From Linepithema humile (Eukaryota; Arthropoda; Insecta; Hymenoptera; Formicidae): a DNA stretch of 64,000 nt. Shown in pieces: positions 18,968-30,192 of the stretch. The notes beneath the pieces were generated by a model, which was not told the origin of the DNA, searched no databases, and worked only from the letters and a program-made list of their open reading frames with translations. How positions within the stretch are numbered: position 1 is the stretch's first letter; each line of letters begins with the position of its first letter. The stretch lies in assembly GCF_040581485.1 (NCBI RefSeq), contig NC_090130.1, positions 19,857,918 through 19,921,917 on the forward strand, given 5' to 3'. The translations under genes were made by a program, and so were the position numbers.

Positions 18968-19285
18968 TATATAAATGTTTTGTATCAAAATTCAAAATAT
19001 ACCCAGATAGCACAAGTATCTTAAAGACATCTTTTAAACTCTTAGTTTTTTAAATGTCTTTAAGGCATTTGTGCTGTCGGGATACTTAGTAAAGATATAG
19101 GTTAGAGGTTAGAACTACAATATTACGATTATTATGTTATACGCAATTATATTACTACTAAATATCTTTTATGTAAAAAGAATTATTAAGTATAAAGATT
19201 TATAAATATTTAATTGTATATTGAATAGGTATTGTAATAGCCAACTTACATCTTCAATGTTCAATCGGAACAAAATATATTTATC
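18968..19285. repeat. hAT upstream region, second copy
   Basis: Continuation of the hAT leader interrupted by the LTR element. Related to 272-306 and 611-790. An 80-bp MITE (19002-19081) is inserted where the first copy carries a different MITE. Confidence 0.7.
19002..19081. mobile_element. 80-bp palindromic MITE
   Basis: Arms beginning CCCAGATAGCACAAGTATCT, with ATA on both sides (18999-19001 and 19082-19084). Its arms share TTAAAGACAT and AAATGTCTTTAA blocks that form a hairpin. No coding capacity. Confidence 0.65.
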
Positions 19286-20717
19286 ACAAAAAGAAAAATG
19301 TAAGAGAGAATCTTATTAATAACTAGATCAAGAGTACCTTGCTGTTAATGAAGTCTAATGAATTCCCACATAGCAAAGATCTCCCCAGGACAGCCCAATT
19401 TGATCGAAATGGTCCCAGTCTGATCCAGAGCAAAACGTTATCCGTAGGATTACCTGAGGGTATCTCGTGTAGCATGTCCTGTGGATATCTTATGTACGAT
19501 CTCCGCAGGACATCCCATTTTGATCAAAATGATCCGAACGATACAGATCGATAATAAATAGTTATTCGTAGGATTTCCTGAAGATATTTCTAGCACAAAA
19601 AAATATACGTACATTAAAATTGCTGTTTCTTCAAATTTAGCAAAAGATTTCTTACATAAATATTTTCTAGTAAGACATTTTTTTGCTTAATTTGAACAGA
19701 GAACAAATTTAATTTTGTGTGCATGCGTAGACACACATATAACATACAAATATAATTTTAATCCGTCCATTTGTTAAGATTAAAGTACAAGTAAAGTACA
19801 AGTATTCAAGTATCAAAGCACAAGTATTTTTTGTACAAGTAAAAAAAAATATGCAGCTGCATGTTGCAAATTACATATTTTTTCTTAAAAGCAACAATGT
19901 GTTTTCTTTATATCAATTGATTCGTCTCATTATTTTATGCATAAAAGTATTAAGGTAAGATTCCCGAAAATTGAATGTTTTACAAGATATTTTGTATTTT
20001 GTGTCAAAATGCTGTAACTTTCAAGCCTCATAACTCGAAAAGTATTTAATGAAAAATAACTTCATTATAGTGTTTCGGAAACGTCTTGACACCAGCTTTA
20101 AGAATATGTAATAGAAAATAGGAGTTTTTATTTAAGATTTCAAAATTGACCTTTGCGGTGTCCTTCAAGGTCACATGAAGGTCATTTTAATATAACCATA
20201 TAATATACCACTTAATATACTAAAACTTTTGTATTAAACATTTTCTTCCATAATCATTATTTTCCAAGATATTTGAATGTTACGGAACTTTCTCCCATCA
20301 CTGTATAAGATTACCGCTTTTTGATTACCTAACCTTTTTCAGATTGACAACTCGAATCGAATTCTAGTGTCGTAGATCGGTGAACATTGAGATTAACGTA
20401 GGCAGTGAAGTGTGAGTTTTGTGCTGTGATTCTCCCTTAAAAAACGGAAAAAGACGCATAAGCGATAACATATAAGGCGTCAGGAACTAATAAATTGACA
20501 GATAATTATTAAAATCTAAAATTATTATATCATACGCAGGTTATCTTTCTATATATATCATAAATAAGGTTATGTTTGAGAGATGTTGGCTAGTAGAACA
20601 CCACTACTACAATTTTTATTTATATATTTTATATTAATTTTTGTGCTATATATATATTTATAGCACAATTATATATATATAATTTCTACAAATAAGTTAG
20701 TTTTACGTATGTAATAC
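19286..20717. other. Non-coding AT-rich interval
   Basis: Contains decayed copies of a CAGGACATCCCA/GGATATC repeat (19360-19580) resembling 25500-25750, and short AAGTACAAGTA repeats near 19785-19850. No gene or element border recognised in the rest. Confidence 0.5.
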
Positions 20718-20944
20718 TACCCACACGGAACATAATATCCAATGGACGTCCATATAATCTCCATAACTCCATACTACATCTATCTCTACGATGGATATTG
20801 GATAGGTTTCTATTAAAAATCCATATTATTTCCATGATAAATGACGATATAAATCCATCATAAATGTCTATTAGACATCTGTTATCGATGTTTGATAGAA
20901 GTATCAGTATCCATAGTAACGGATATTGTTAGGGCATTGTTGAT

Positions 20945-20990
20945 GTCAAACGTTTCGGCTGATCATTCAGCCATCTTCAGTGCTAACGTT
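20945..20990 (-). other. Hammerhead-like hairpin motif
   Basis: The minus strand reads CTGAAGA, a 6-bp stem GGCTGA/TCAGCC with a 4-nt loop, then GAAAC. This order matches the hammerhead ribozyme core (CUGANGA, stem II, GAAA), but one extra T sits before the stem and I could not assign stems I and III. It lies in the arm of the palindromic element. Confidence 0.25.
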
Positions 20991-21101
20991 ACAAATCTGT
21001 TTAGTAGAAAGATTGTGGTTTCAATTCGTCATTAATAAAATTATTTGGAAGTAAAGTCACAAATGTGATTGCGAGATAGTCTTGTTTATGTGGGTGTTAA
21101 C

Positions 21102-23482
21102 CATAGACTTATATGAATAGACGGAGCATTGCCTATCCCCTCCTAAGAAAAACGTGTCCCTGAGCGAGTAATCGGACTGCGATAGAAATAGGGAGTGTAC
21201 CAGCGTTCTCTCTCTTCTTCGCGCATGCGCTGTTCCGAAAAAATGTAGGGAAATAAAGAACTCAAGTAAACATAATTTATTATGAAACAAAATGCAAATG
21301 TGCAAATACATATACACACATATACATTTGCATTTTGTTTAACAATAAATTACATTTACATAAAATTTATCTAAAAAATATTTTTTGTTTTTATATCATT
21401 TTATATTTTTATTCAATGTATAGAAATATAATTTATAATTAAAAATTTTATTTTAATAAAACTGCATTAGTTATAAAAATAGTAATTAGTTATAATTAAT
21501 TATAAAATTACAAATTAAATAAATAATAAATTTACAAATAAAAATCTATTATATAATTAATATATTAATTATAATTTAATTGTAAATTAAATAATTATTT
21601 AACTTACAATTAAAATTTTTAAACATAAAATAATTATATATAATAAAACAAAAAATTATTTTTTGCAACAAAATTAAAATACAAAAGCATTTATTTGAAA
21701 TATATAATTTTCTTACATGTAAAAAAAATTATATTGTATGTAATAAAGAGAAAATATAATTGTACCGAAATTGAAAAATACACAAATTTATTCACAAAAT
21801 CCAGTCTGATACTTACTTATACATACATATAATAAAAGAACAAAAACTATTTTTTTTCATCAAAATTAAAGATTATAAAATATATAATCTGCTTACATAT
21901 AATAAAAGAACAAAACTACTTTTGCATCAAAGTTAAAGAATACACGCATTCATTTATAAAATAATCTGCTTACATATTTTTAGAAGTATTATATATTGTA
22001 ATTTATTATAATTTTTATTTACAAAAATTAATACATAATGTACATGTGTAATATATAGATTCGTTACTTTATAAAGAAATTTTGTTTATATACATACACT
22101 GAGTTTTCGTTCTATATCATTTGATATTAAATTTTGTTCTTTCAAATGAAGCAATAGGTTTTTTAAATTTGTTATTTTTTTCTTATATCTTTGACATTTT
22201 TTTTCCAATGTACCATTCCGTTGTTTTAATTGTGTAATATGTTTTGTTGTCAATTCCAAATATTGTTTTAATCGTTCAGGATTTTCTAGATTCCATGATT
22301 TAATATCCCCAAGATAACGTGGCTTTCCTATTCGAGGACGTCTAATGGGAATGTTGTGTTGCTTTTTTCTATAAATTTATTTTATTATTAATAATTTTAT
22401 TATTTCTATTAATTATAAAGTAGCAAAGAATAAAAAATAGAACTAGAAAAAATAAAACTATCATTAATAATAAGTATAATAATATTACCTTTCCTTTTTT
22501 AAAGGGTTTTCTTGAAAATTATCAGTTTGTTTTATATTTTGATTTTCAATTTCCAATAAACTTTTACTTGTACAGAGTTGTTCTTGATCAGTATATGTTT
22601 GTGTATTTATTTCTTTATGTGTATTATTTTTTTTAAGTAAAGTTTCATTCATTGTATAAAATTGATTTTTAGTAGTATATATTTCTGTTGTACTTATTTC
22701 TTTATTATAGTGATCAATATCAAAATTCGTATCAGAATCTATAGCTAATATTGGTACAGCATCTGATTTCAAATATTTCCTGTCTGGATTAGATATTATT
22801 GAAGGTTTATATGACGCAGCATCAAAATGTAACTCACAAATAAATATATTTTTAATTTCTCGCCACGCTGTCCCATGTTTAAATTTTATAAAATCTATCC
22901 ATTTTTTTTTAATTTCTTCTTTAGTAGGTAATCTGTAATAGAAGAAAAGAAATAATTATAAAAATTCTATTAATGTCCAAGTGATATTAACAAATATATC
23001 ACATTAAATGTAAGTAACGAATTTAAAATTTCTCTCTTGTATTTACATTAAAGGATTCATTACTTTTTCTGTAATTTTATAACTTTACATAGCAATGTTT
23101 TACATAAAATTTGTTTAAAAATATATTTAAAAGTACTTTTATACAATTGTAAAATAAAGGTTAGGATGCCAAAGCTGATATATGAGAGTAGTAAATGTGA
23201 ATAAATATAAATATGCGTTGGTTAGAATAAATACTTACTTATATATGAAAAAGTATTCCTTTATTTTGTTCACAACTGCACACTGCACATTTTCAAGGCA
23301 TTTTTATAACATATTGAATGAAGAGCAAATATGTTGCTGTGTATTTGATGGAAAAGCTAACACTATAAGCATGCGCGAAGAGAGAGAGAGCGCTGGTACA
23401 CTCCCTATTTCTATCGCAGTCAGATTACTCGCTCAGGGACATGCTTTTAGCGGTATGCTCCGTCTATTCATATAAGTCTATG
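21102..23482 (-). mobile_element. Non-autonomous P-superfamily element, TSD GTGTTAAC
   Basis: TIRs begin CATAGACTTATATGAATAGA, and subterminal homology extends over about 130 bp. The 8-bp duplication GTGTTAAC is at 21094-21101 and 23483-23490, diagnostic of P-type insertion. The TIR resembles that of the complete P element at 49754 (CATAGAACTTATAG). It encodes only a THAP domain and coiled coil; no RNase-H-like catalytic domain is present. Confidence 0.85.
22086..23301 (-). pseudogene. THAP domain plus coiled-coil gene of the P element
   Basis: Three exons on the minus strand: about 23239-23301, 22489-22932 and 22086-22368. The 120-nt intron 22369-22488 has GT-AG borders and keeps frame. Exon 1 carries the C-x2-C start of a THAP zinc finger but has TGA as codon 3 and a short TA insertion before the donor. 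Exon 2 has the rest of THAP (WIDFIKFKHGTAW, ICELHF, LKSDAVP). Exon 3 encodes a leucine-rich coiled coil matching residues coded at 50887-51150. A DNA-binding plus dimerisation product without catalytic domain recalls the truncated P repressors of Drosophila, but the exon 1 lesions suggest this copy is dead unless another start is used. Confidence 0.7.
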
Positions 23483-24178
23483 GTGTTAACAGAGTGTCAC
23501 CATGTTCTCGACTGTCTCACAGTTCTCGACTGTCTCACAGTCGTGACAATCTGTTAACACCTACATAAACAAGACTATCTCGCAATCATATTTGTGATTT
23601 TACTTCCAAATAATTTTATTAATGACGAATTGAAACTACAATCCATCAAAGCTCTATGAAATATCTATGGAACATCTATGATTGCTCCATATGATATCTA
23701 TGAATATATTTAATGGATGTCGAATGGAGGTATGTAATGCGAAACTGTGAATGTCTAGTAGACATTTATAGGAGATTACATAGACATCTAATAGAGGTTT
23801 CGAATCTCCATGATGGACATCTAGTGGATATGCATTAGAACTTTTTGTTCCGTGTGGGTATGTATATGTATAGTATAGTGAAAATAGGATTCAACATTAT
23901 TGTTTTAAATTATATTGCAGAAGGAGTTCGCTTATTTACAGTAAAAAAAAAGACTATAGGTACTAATATTTAAGTCATAATTAAATATTGCGTAAACAAG
24001 GTAACATAATATTCTTAACTTATGGCATAAACAAGATAACATAATACATGCATCTTTAAGAATAACTAGTTCTTTGAAAAATGACAAGAATTATGTACAA
24101 TATGTAGGAAATATAAATGTTTGTTTTGTTAATAAATTTAGTGAATGTATAACTTATAAACAATTAAATATATACTAC

Positions 24179-24179
<1 letters not shown>

Positions 24180-24219
<40 letters not shown>
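24180..24219. repeat. (TA)n microsatellite
   Basis: About 20 TA units, followed by ACACATA-type repeats to about 24260. An apparent ORF across it is low complexity and not credible. Confidence 0.9.
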
Positions 24220-24221
<2 letters not shown>

Positions 24222-24450
24222 CACACATACAAACACATAAACACACACTTAAACACATAGATATTTACACTAATAAACCTATACATAATGCATATACATA
24301 TAATACATACATTAGATTTAGTTATTAAATTATAAAAATTAGATTAACTTCCCATCTAATTCATTAAACATCTAGTTTAAAAAAATTAAAAATATATTGA
24401 GAGATATATGTTTATATTTATGTTATATAAATGTTTATACGTATTTGTAG

Positions 24451-24563
24451 GTGCAGTTCAATTAAAATACCCGCAAGCTACCGAGCACGAAATTTCGGAA
24501 CCAATTAAATCATGGCTTCGTCATGCAACTGAAAAAATAAAAAAACTGAATGCTGCACAATAA
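24451..24563 (+). pseudogene. Orphan terminal exon
   Basis: After a possible acceptor (TTTGTAG), a frame runs 37 codons to TAA at 24561-24563 with better codon texture than its flanks (LKYPQATEHEISEPIKSWLR). It reads like the C-terminal exon of a transposon-linked protein, possibly the BEN type seen at 63182, whose own tail is missing there. No upstream exons found nearby. Confidence 0.35.
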
Positions 24564-25337
24564 AATATTCAATACTTTTTTATTATATTTTGTTCATGTG
24601 TATAATTTATACATAATATTAGCAATTTTATGTATAAAATATTATGTATGTAATATTATTCATATTAAGTTATAATATTTAGTAATATTAAGTTTATTAA
24701 ATTATATCTAACACTGTGACTAGTGCAATTTTGAAATGTACAAGACGTATCTTTAGTTTTCGTTTTTATATATACAAATTTTATTTTTATTGTGACTATT
24801 TTTACATTATATAGTAAATAAAAAATTTAAAAAAATTACATATTTTATAATAAAATGTGCTTCAAATGTACTATTATTTATATTACTTATACGTACTTTA
24901 CCTTTTTTGAAATATGTCTATTTCTTAAAATAATGTAATATAATAGAAGCTTTTATTTTGAAGAAATTTTGCTAATAATCTTTCCTTTATGCTCATAAAG
25001 ATACTTACATGTCAAATGTCTATATAAAATATTTGAAAAAAATATGTATTTTGAAAAAATGTTTCAAAAATTGTTTAGTTTTAAAGGAGTAATAAAAAGT
25101 AGTAATAAAACAATATCTTGATAGTGGTGTCATTAAAGCGAGATTGTCATAATTTTTTAAAATATAAATAATAATTAATATGAAACTTTTCGAGAGAGAA
25201 AGAGAGAGACGTTACTTATTAAGATTACTGTTTTATTGCTTCCTTAACTTAAAACTAAACAATTTCTGTTTAAATCTTTTAAAAAAATATATTTTTTAAA
25301 GACATTTTAAATAAATATTTAAAATAGATATTTTTTT
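24564..25337. other. AT-rich interval without recognised features
   Basis: Very AT-rich, only short frames, no inverted repeat noticed. Confidence 0.5.
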
Positions 25338-25480
25338 GGGTGGTATTTATAGTCCGATTTTATATTTAGAATCGTCTTATGATTTCATTCAACAATGAAA
25401 TAATGTTGCGCAACCATTTTGTTGATTGAATAAGGTTTTAAAATGATTTTGAATATAAGATCGGATTATTTACACCATCC
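25338..25480. mobile_element. Hairpin MITE (143 bp)
   Basis: Arms starting GGGTGGTATTTATAGTCCGA pair with ...ATTATTTACACCATCC across about 60 bp, with a CAACAATGAAATAATGTTG-like centre. No clear TSD. Non-coding. Confidence 0.6.
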
Positions 25481-25496
25481 TATATTCAATAATTTT

Positions 25497-25755
25497 ATTT
25501 GGACTTTATCTGGATAAAAAAAGATATCCAGGGGACATTGTTGGGATCTAATTTAATCATATGTAGGATATCCCAGGGATATCCCAGGGATTTATTTTTT
25601 GATGTCCTACGGATATCTGAAAAGCGGACATTCGGATATCCCACGGATGCCCTACGGATATCCTACGGCTTTGTACAGACATCCCAGGGATATCTGAAAA
25701 TCTTTTACATTACATCCCACGGACATCCGTAGGATGAAATTTTGCTATGTGGGTT
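25497..25755. repeat. GGATATCC-word cluster
   Basis: Roughly a dozen degenerate copies of words such as GGATATCCCAGGGATATC, CCTACGGATATC and CATCCCACGGACATCC, many self-complementary. Part is open as a 77-codon frame, but the frame is a by-product of the repeat. Related words are at 19360-19580. Confidence 0.6.
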
Positions 25756-25879
25756 ATGTCTATGTGCAATAATTTCATTAAAATAATTTGCAAGAAATGT
25801 ACGATATTTTGACATAAATACTTTGACAGTACCGCTCTCTCTGGTAGTATCAAATAACTAATTTCGCTCTTGCAGGAAA

Positions 25880-26003
25880 TCATTTGTTCTTTATAGCTGC
25901 ACTGGAACTGTACTAAACAAGATAGTACAGATCAGACTATCTATCTGTCTTGTATTATCCTGTTATAATGCAATCCCAGTGCAGCAATAAAGGAACAAAC
26001 CTT
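25880..26003. mobile_element. Palindromic MITE related to 388-530
   Basis: Arms TTTGTTC..TTATAGCTGCACTGG and their complement, with GATAGTACAG and TGTATTATCC blocks in the centre. Same family as the element nested in the MITE at 310-606, more diverged. Confidence 0.65.
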
Positions 26004-26256
26004 ATATTTATCGATCGTTTTCGTAAAAATTTCACTTTAGTATGACATTAGACATTGATACACTAAGTAAAAAAAAATTAAGACTGTAAATTTGTAAATA
26101 AAGGACAAAATTGTAATATAAAGGATACAATTTAAAAAAAAAGGACAAAATTAAGTTTTCAAGAAATGAATAAATCTAAAGGACAGCTACTTGAAATAAA
26201 AGACTGTCCTGTTCAAAAATATTTTTGAAATAAAGGACGGATGGTCACCGTACCCA

Positions 26257-26405
26257 TATCAGACAACACATTGAAGATTGAGATTAAAGGTTAAAGATTG
26301 AGAATTTGACCAATCAGAAAAAAGTAATATCTGTTTGCTCCTTTCTAATTCATCAAATTCCTAATCTTCAATCTTTAATCTCAATCTTCAATGCGCCATC
26401 TGATA
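26257..26405. mobile_element. ATTGAAGATTGAG-family MITE, copy 1
   Basis: Palindrome with TATCAGA ends and repeated AGATTGAGATTAAAG words in each arm. Two other copies are at 59936-60078 and 62613-62755, all near 145 bp, so this is a defined family. Confidence 0.75.
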
Positions 26406-27439
26406 CAGGTTGTAGACTGTATCGACAATGAGTAAGCTTTAAGCCACAAGAAATTGACCAATTAAACAAATATGAAAAAATAATGATGATTGGCCTATTT
26501 TTAACCACTTAAGCTTACTATATCTATTATAGATCTAGATTTTCTGCAATATATATTATTAACATAGTAATAATTTTGTTGATTAATACAAAACGGCATT
26601 CAGCGGTCTCAATATTTCATACATAAGTGCAATATGTATGTTTATGGATATGCCTGTTCGTAAAAGTACGTGCCTGTATATGCCTGCGCATGTCTATATA
26701 CTTGCACATGTACGTATCTGTATGTGCCTGCATGTACCTGCACGTGTGTAGTCTTCGGTAGAAATCTCGTTATTACTTAAGAGGATGCTGAAGTCATATT
26801 GTTACCGACCGAACTTCTAATTTTCTGGAAAGTATGGCATTTTTTATTGCTTTGATAGAATTACAAATCCTTTGGTGTAAGTAAAGTGCACATGCTAATC
26901 TTTCGGTGGATAGTGAAATTTAAACCAAAAAATAAAAAAAATTTTTGAAAATTTATCGACAATGTCACCTCAAAGAATTATATCTTTTATATCAAAATTA
27001 TATTGCTTCAATCTGCAAAACAAGAGTGTGTGCCGAAGAAGAGCGTATGAAACAATAATGGAAAACCAAAAAAATAGAGCTTAGAGACTTATTTTCAAAA
27101 TGCCATACTTTTCCAGATTTATTCAAAGCATGCGTGCAATATAGAAGAAAATGGTAAAAAAGAGCTATAGATTAGTTCCGCGATTTTGGGATAGAGGCGC
27201 TATACAGTTCTCAGTGCTATCTGTCATACAGAATCTTTTAGGTTAGTTATGTGTGTTAGTTGTGCGTGTGTGTGTGTGTTTGTGTTATGTGCTACAAAAC
27301 CCGGCTGAAAAAAATGGGTTGAAGGCACTCTGAAGGATGAAAATTGTATGTATTATACATAAATTTTGCAACATTTTTGCAAATATTTATATTATTTAGT
27401 TACATACATTTATATTCTAATTTCTGTAAAATACTTTTA

Positions 27440-27800
27440 TTCATGTGCTTCATGTGTTTATATTATATATATTATGTGCTCCATATTATGTATATTCACA
27501 TCAAAGTATCTATGTAAAAAGTTAATATTATTTTGTATATTGTATATATTTTTATAATAAATGTATATGTCATATAACTTATTTATAAAGCATGAAATAT
27601 AAAGGTATTTTTAGTTTCTTGTATGTATCACTTGTAAAAAAATTTGGATAAAAAAAACATTAATTTTGTGACTTGCAATAATCTGTTTCAATATATACTT
27701 CTTTTAAATACTTGCAATTAGCCTTATTTTATGCGTTTACCTTGGTATCTAAAATACACATCAAAATGTAAAATTAATTTCTAGTTCAGTAGAAAAAAAA
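27440..27800. repeat. Left arm of a long internal inverted repeat
   Basis: Reads as the reverse complement of about 29826-30190: shared blocks include AAAGCATGAAATATAAAG, CTTGCAATAATCTGTT and TTAGCCTTATTTTATG. Divergence is substantial. The arms enclose the 28-29.8 kb core. Confidence 0.7.
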
Positions 27801-27857
27801 CATTGTAGTCTTACACCAGAGAGGAATGATAAAATATCATGTATATGTAACAAAAAA

Positions 27858-28240
27858 ACCTTTTTTTTTTAAAAAGGTAAAAAAAGGGCGCCAAGTACAC
27901 GCCTTGTTATATTAAAAAAAAGTTTTCCTCATAAAAAAACCTTTCCAAAAAATTGTTTTTTTTTAAAAAAGTTTTCCTCATAAAAAACCTTTTCAAAGAA
28001 CTGTACTTTCAAAAATATATTATATTAAAAAAAAGTTTTTCTCACAAAAAACCTTTCCAAAAAAAGTTGTATATATCATAAAAAACTTTTCAAAAAGATT
28101 GTATTTCCAAAAATATATTATAAAAAAATCTTTTTAAAAAAATTATATATATTTATTATAAAAAACCTTTCCAAAAAAATTGTACTTTTAAAAAAAGTTG
28201 TATATATTAAATAAAAATTTGCTACATATTCTGTCTATAA
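27858..28240. repeat. Degenerate tandem repeat rich in A8/T8 runs
   Basis: About six units of roughly 60 bp containing AAAAAGTTTT(C)CTCATAAAAAACCTTT and CCAAAAAA-TTGTA. Local GGCGCCAAG and GACGCCAAG words bracket it. Non-coding. Confidence 0.6.
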
Positions 28241-28597
28241 AAGAGGTGATATCAGAAAATGACGCCAAGTTTAAATAAAGAACCTATCAAAAAAAGTTGC
28301 ATGTATATCTAATTATTTATTTAAAAATGATATTTATGTTTATATCTAGTTAATTCTTTTTAAGTATACTTTTTAAAATAATTGCATTTGTATCTAGTTA
28401 TTTTTTTTATATCTGTATCTAGTTAAATAAAAAAATTTTTCAAATTTAATCAAAATAAAAAAATATTACAAAATTTCGCAAAAAACTTGGCGCTGCTATA
28501 AAATAGCCTTAAAATATTATTATACATCTTAAAATATTATAGAGCAATGAAGTATATATATATATATATATGTATATATACACTTATATACTTATTT

Positions 28598-28711
28598 CAC
28601 TTAATACGAATTTCTAACAAATTTAGTCACTCGCACTACACTGCTCTGGATAAGTACTCTTAAGTATGCATAGTGCAAATGGCCAAATTTGTTAGACCGA
28701 ATTCACTATAA
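28598..28711. mobile_element. Hairpin MITE
   Basis: Arms ACGAATTTCTAACAAATTTAG and CAAATTTGTTAGACCGAATTC, with a GTACTCTTAAGTATGC-like centre. No coding capacity. Confidence 0.6.
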
Positions 28712-29245
28712 TTATTTTTTTATTTTAACACTTTCTGAACTGAAAGGTTATGTAAATGTCAAACAAATGTAAGTGCGCGCCGCGCGGCTTCTCAGCGCCA
28801 TCAGCGCACCTAACGTCAGAAACTTGCAGATTCCACCATCTGCACAAAGTATACTTTCTGTCCACTAATTAACTAACTACAGAATACTGAGAGTGTACAC
28901 TTCTGCACTTTAAGATCGAAAAAAATTTTTTTTATGAAGAATACTATTATTGATGATATACACTATCTCTATTCGTCTCCACAACACGTTATGTATACAT
29001 TTTACGACCGATATTAATTATATCAATGTGATTAGTATCATCAAAGCTGCGAGCTGACAGGTCTGAGCGCCGCCATGTTGGAAAAGGACAGACGTCTTTT
29101 AGAAAAAGAAAGGAAAGAAAAAAGACGCTCTTATGCGGGAATCGACATTTCACGGGCTGTAGAAAAGGATAACCATGTCGCATTTTGATGCTTCTAGTTG
29201 ACAAAGGACAAACTTATATATTAGATATATTAGAGAAGGATGACG

Positions 29246-29249
29246 AACA

Positions 29250-29284
<35 letters not shown>
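29246..29284. repeat. (GAC)n microsatellite
   Basis: About 12 GAC units. The complementary frame reads poly-Ser and is not treated as a gene. Confidence 0.9.
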
Positions 29285-29285
<1 letters not shown>

Positions 29286-30192
29286 CAAGACTTACATAGA
29301 TTTCGGCATATTTCGACTTTGGCAAACTTTGGCAATTAATATATTTTTTTAGAAAGCATGTACAAAAAAAGTAAAGATACTTTTATCATGTATATCGCAA
29401 GTGCTCTATCGATTGAGCCTATTATAAATTCGATCGGTCCACGCATTATTGAGATATGAAAATCTCGACTCCTATCAGCTCATGTGCTCGCGTAAAGATA
29501 CACGGTCGGTCTTGCGCTGCGCGTGAACTTGGCGCGAGACACTACCGTGTCTCTTGATAACAAATAAATCACTTTTCCTCTGACATTATACACAACTTTG
29601 CAGAAATAATTTTATTCTATGAATTTTGAATGTGTGATGCAGTTTAAAACACACAGTCGAAATATGTTTATATTTTTTAAATAATAGTTCTGATTTTTCA
29701 TGAATCACAGTGGTTTTATAAAATGTTCAATTTTAACAGTTTTTATTAGACTGTACTTTAGACAATATTATATTTTGCCATTTCTCTCTGTTGTAAGACA
29801 AGAATGTTTCGTTTCTACTGTAATACAAATACATTTTCGATTTTGATACGTATTTTAAATACCAAGTTAATCACATAAAATAAGGCTAATTGTAAGTATT
29901 TAAAAGAAGCATATAATAAAACAGATTATTGCAAGTCGCAAAATTAATGTTGTTTCTTTTATCAAGATTATTTTACAAATAATAGACACAAAAAAATAAA
30001 AATATCTTTATATTTCATGCTTTAGAAATAAAAAATATGGCATATATCATACATTTATTGTAAAAAAAGTATACAAAATGATGTCAATTTCTTAGAAAGA
30101 TATTTTGATATGAATATAGATAATATGGAGCATATAATATACATTATATATATACATAGAGCATATGACGTAATAAAAGTATCTTACAATAA

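Larger units (their letters stand above)
20720..23858. mobile_element. Palindromic TA-flanked element interrupted by a P element
   Basis: TIRs start CCCACACGGAACA, flanked by TA at 20718-20719 and 23859-23860. Without the inner P element it is about 750 bp. The arms fold back over about 100 bp (20995-21093 with 23556-23640) and carry many TAGACATCTA-like words. A mariner-type non-autonomous element is the likeliest class. Confidence 0.7.

Noticed and set aside
24074..24328. 84-codon ORF
   Set aside because: Mostly a (TA)n microsatellite translated as Tyr-Ile repeats.
29075..29188. 37-codon ORF with a good start context
   Set aside because: Short, Lys/Glu-rich, no splice or homology support.
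29150..29335. Poly-Ser ORF
   Set aside because: Product of the (GAC)n microsatellite.
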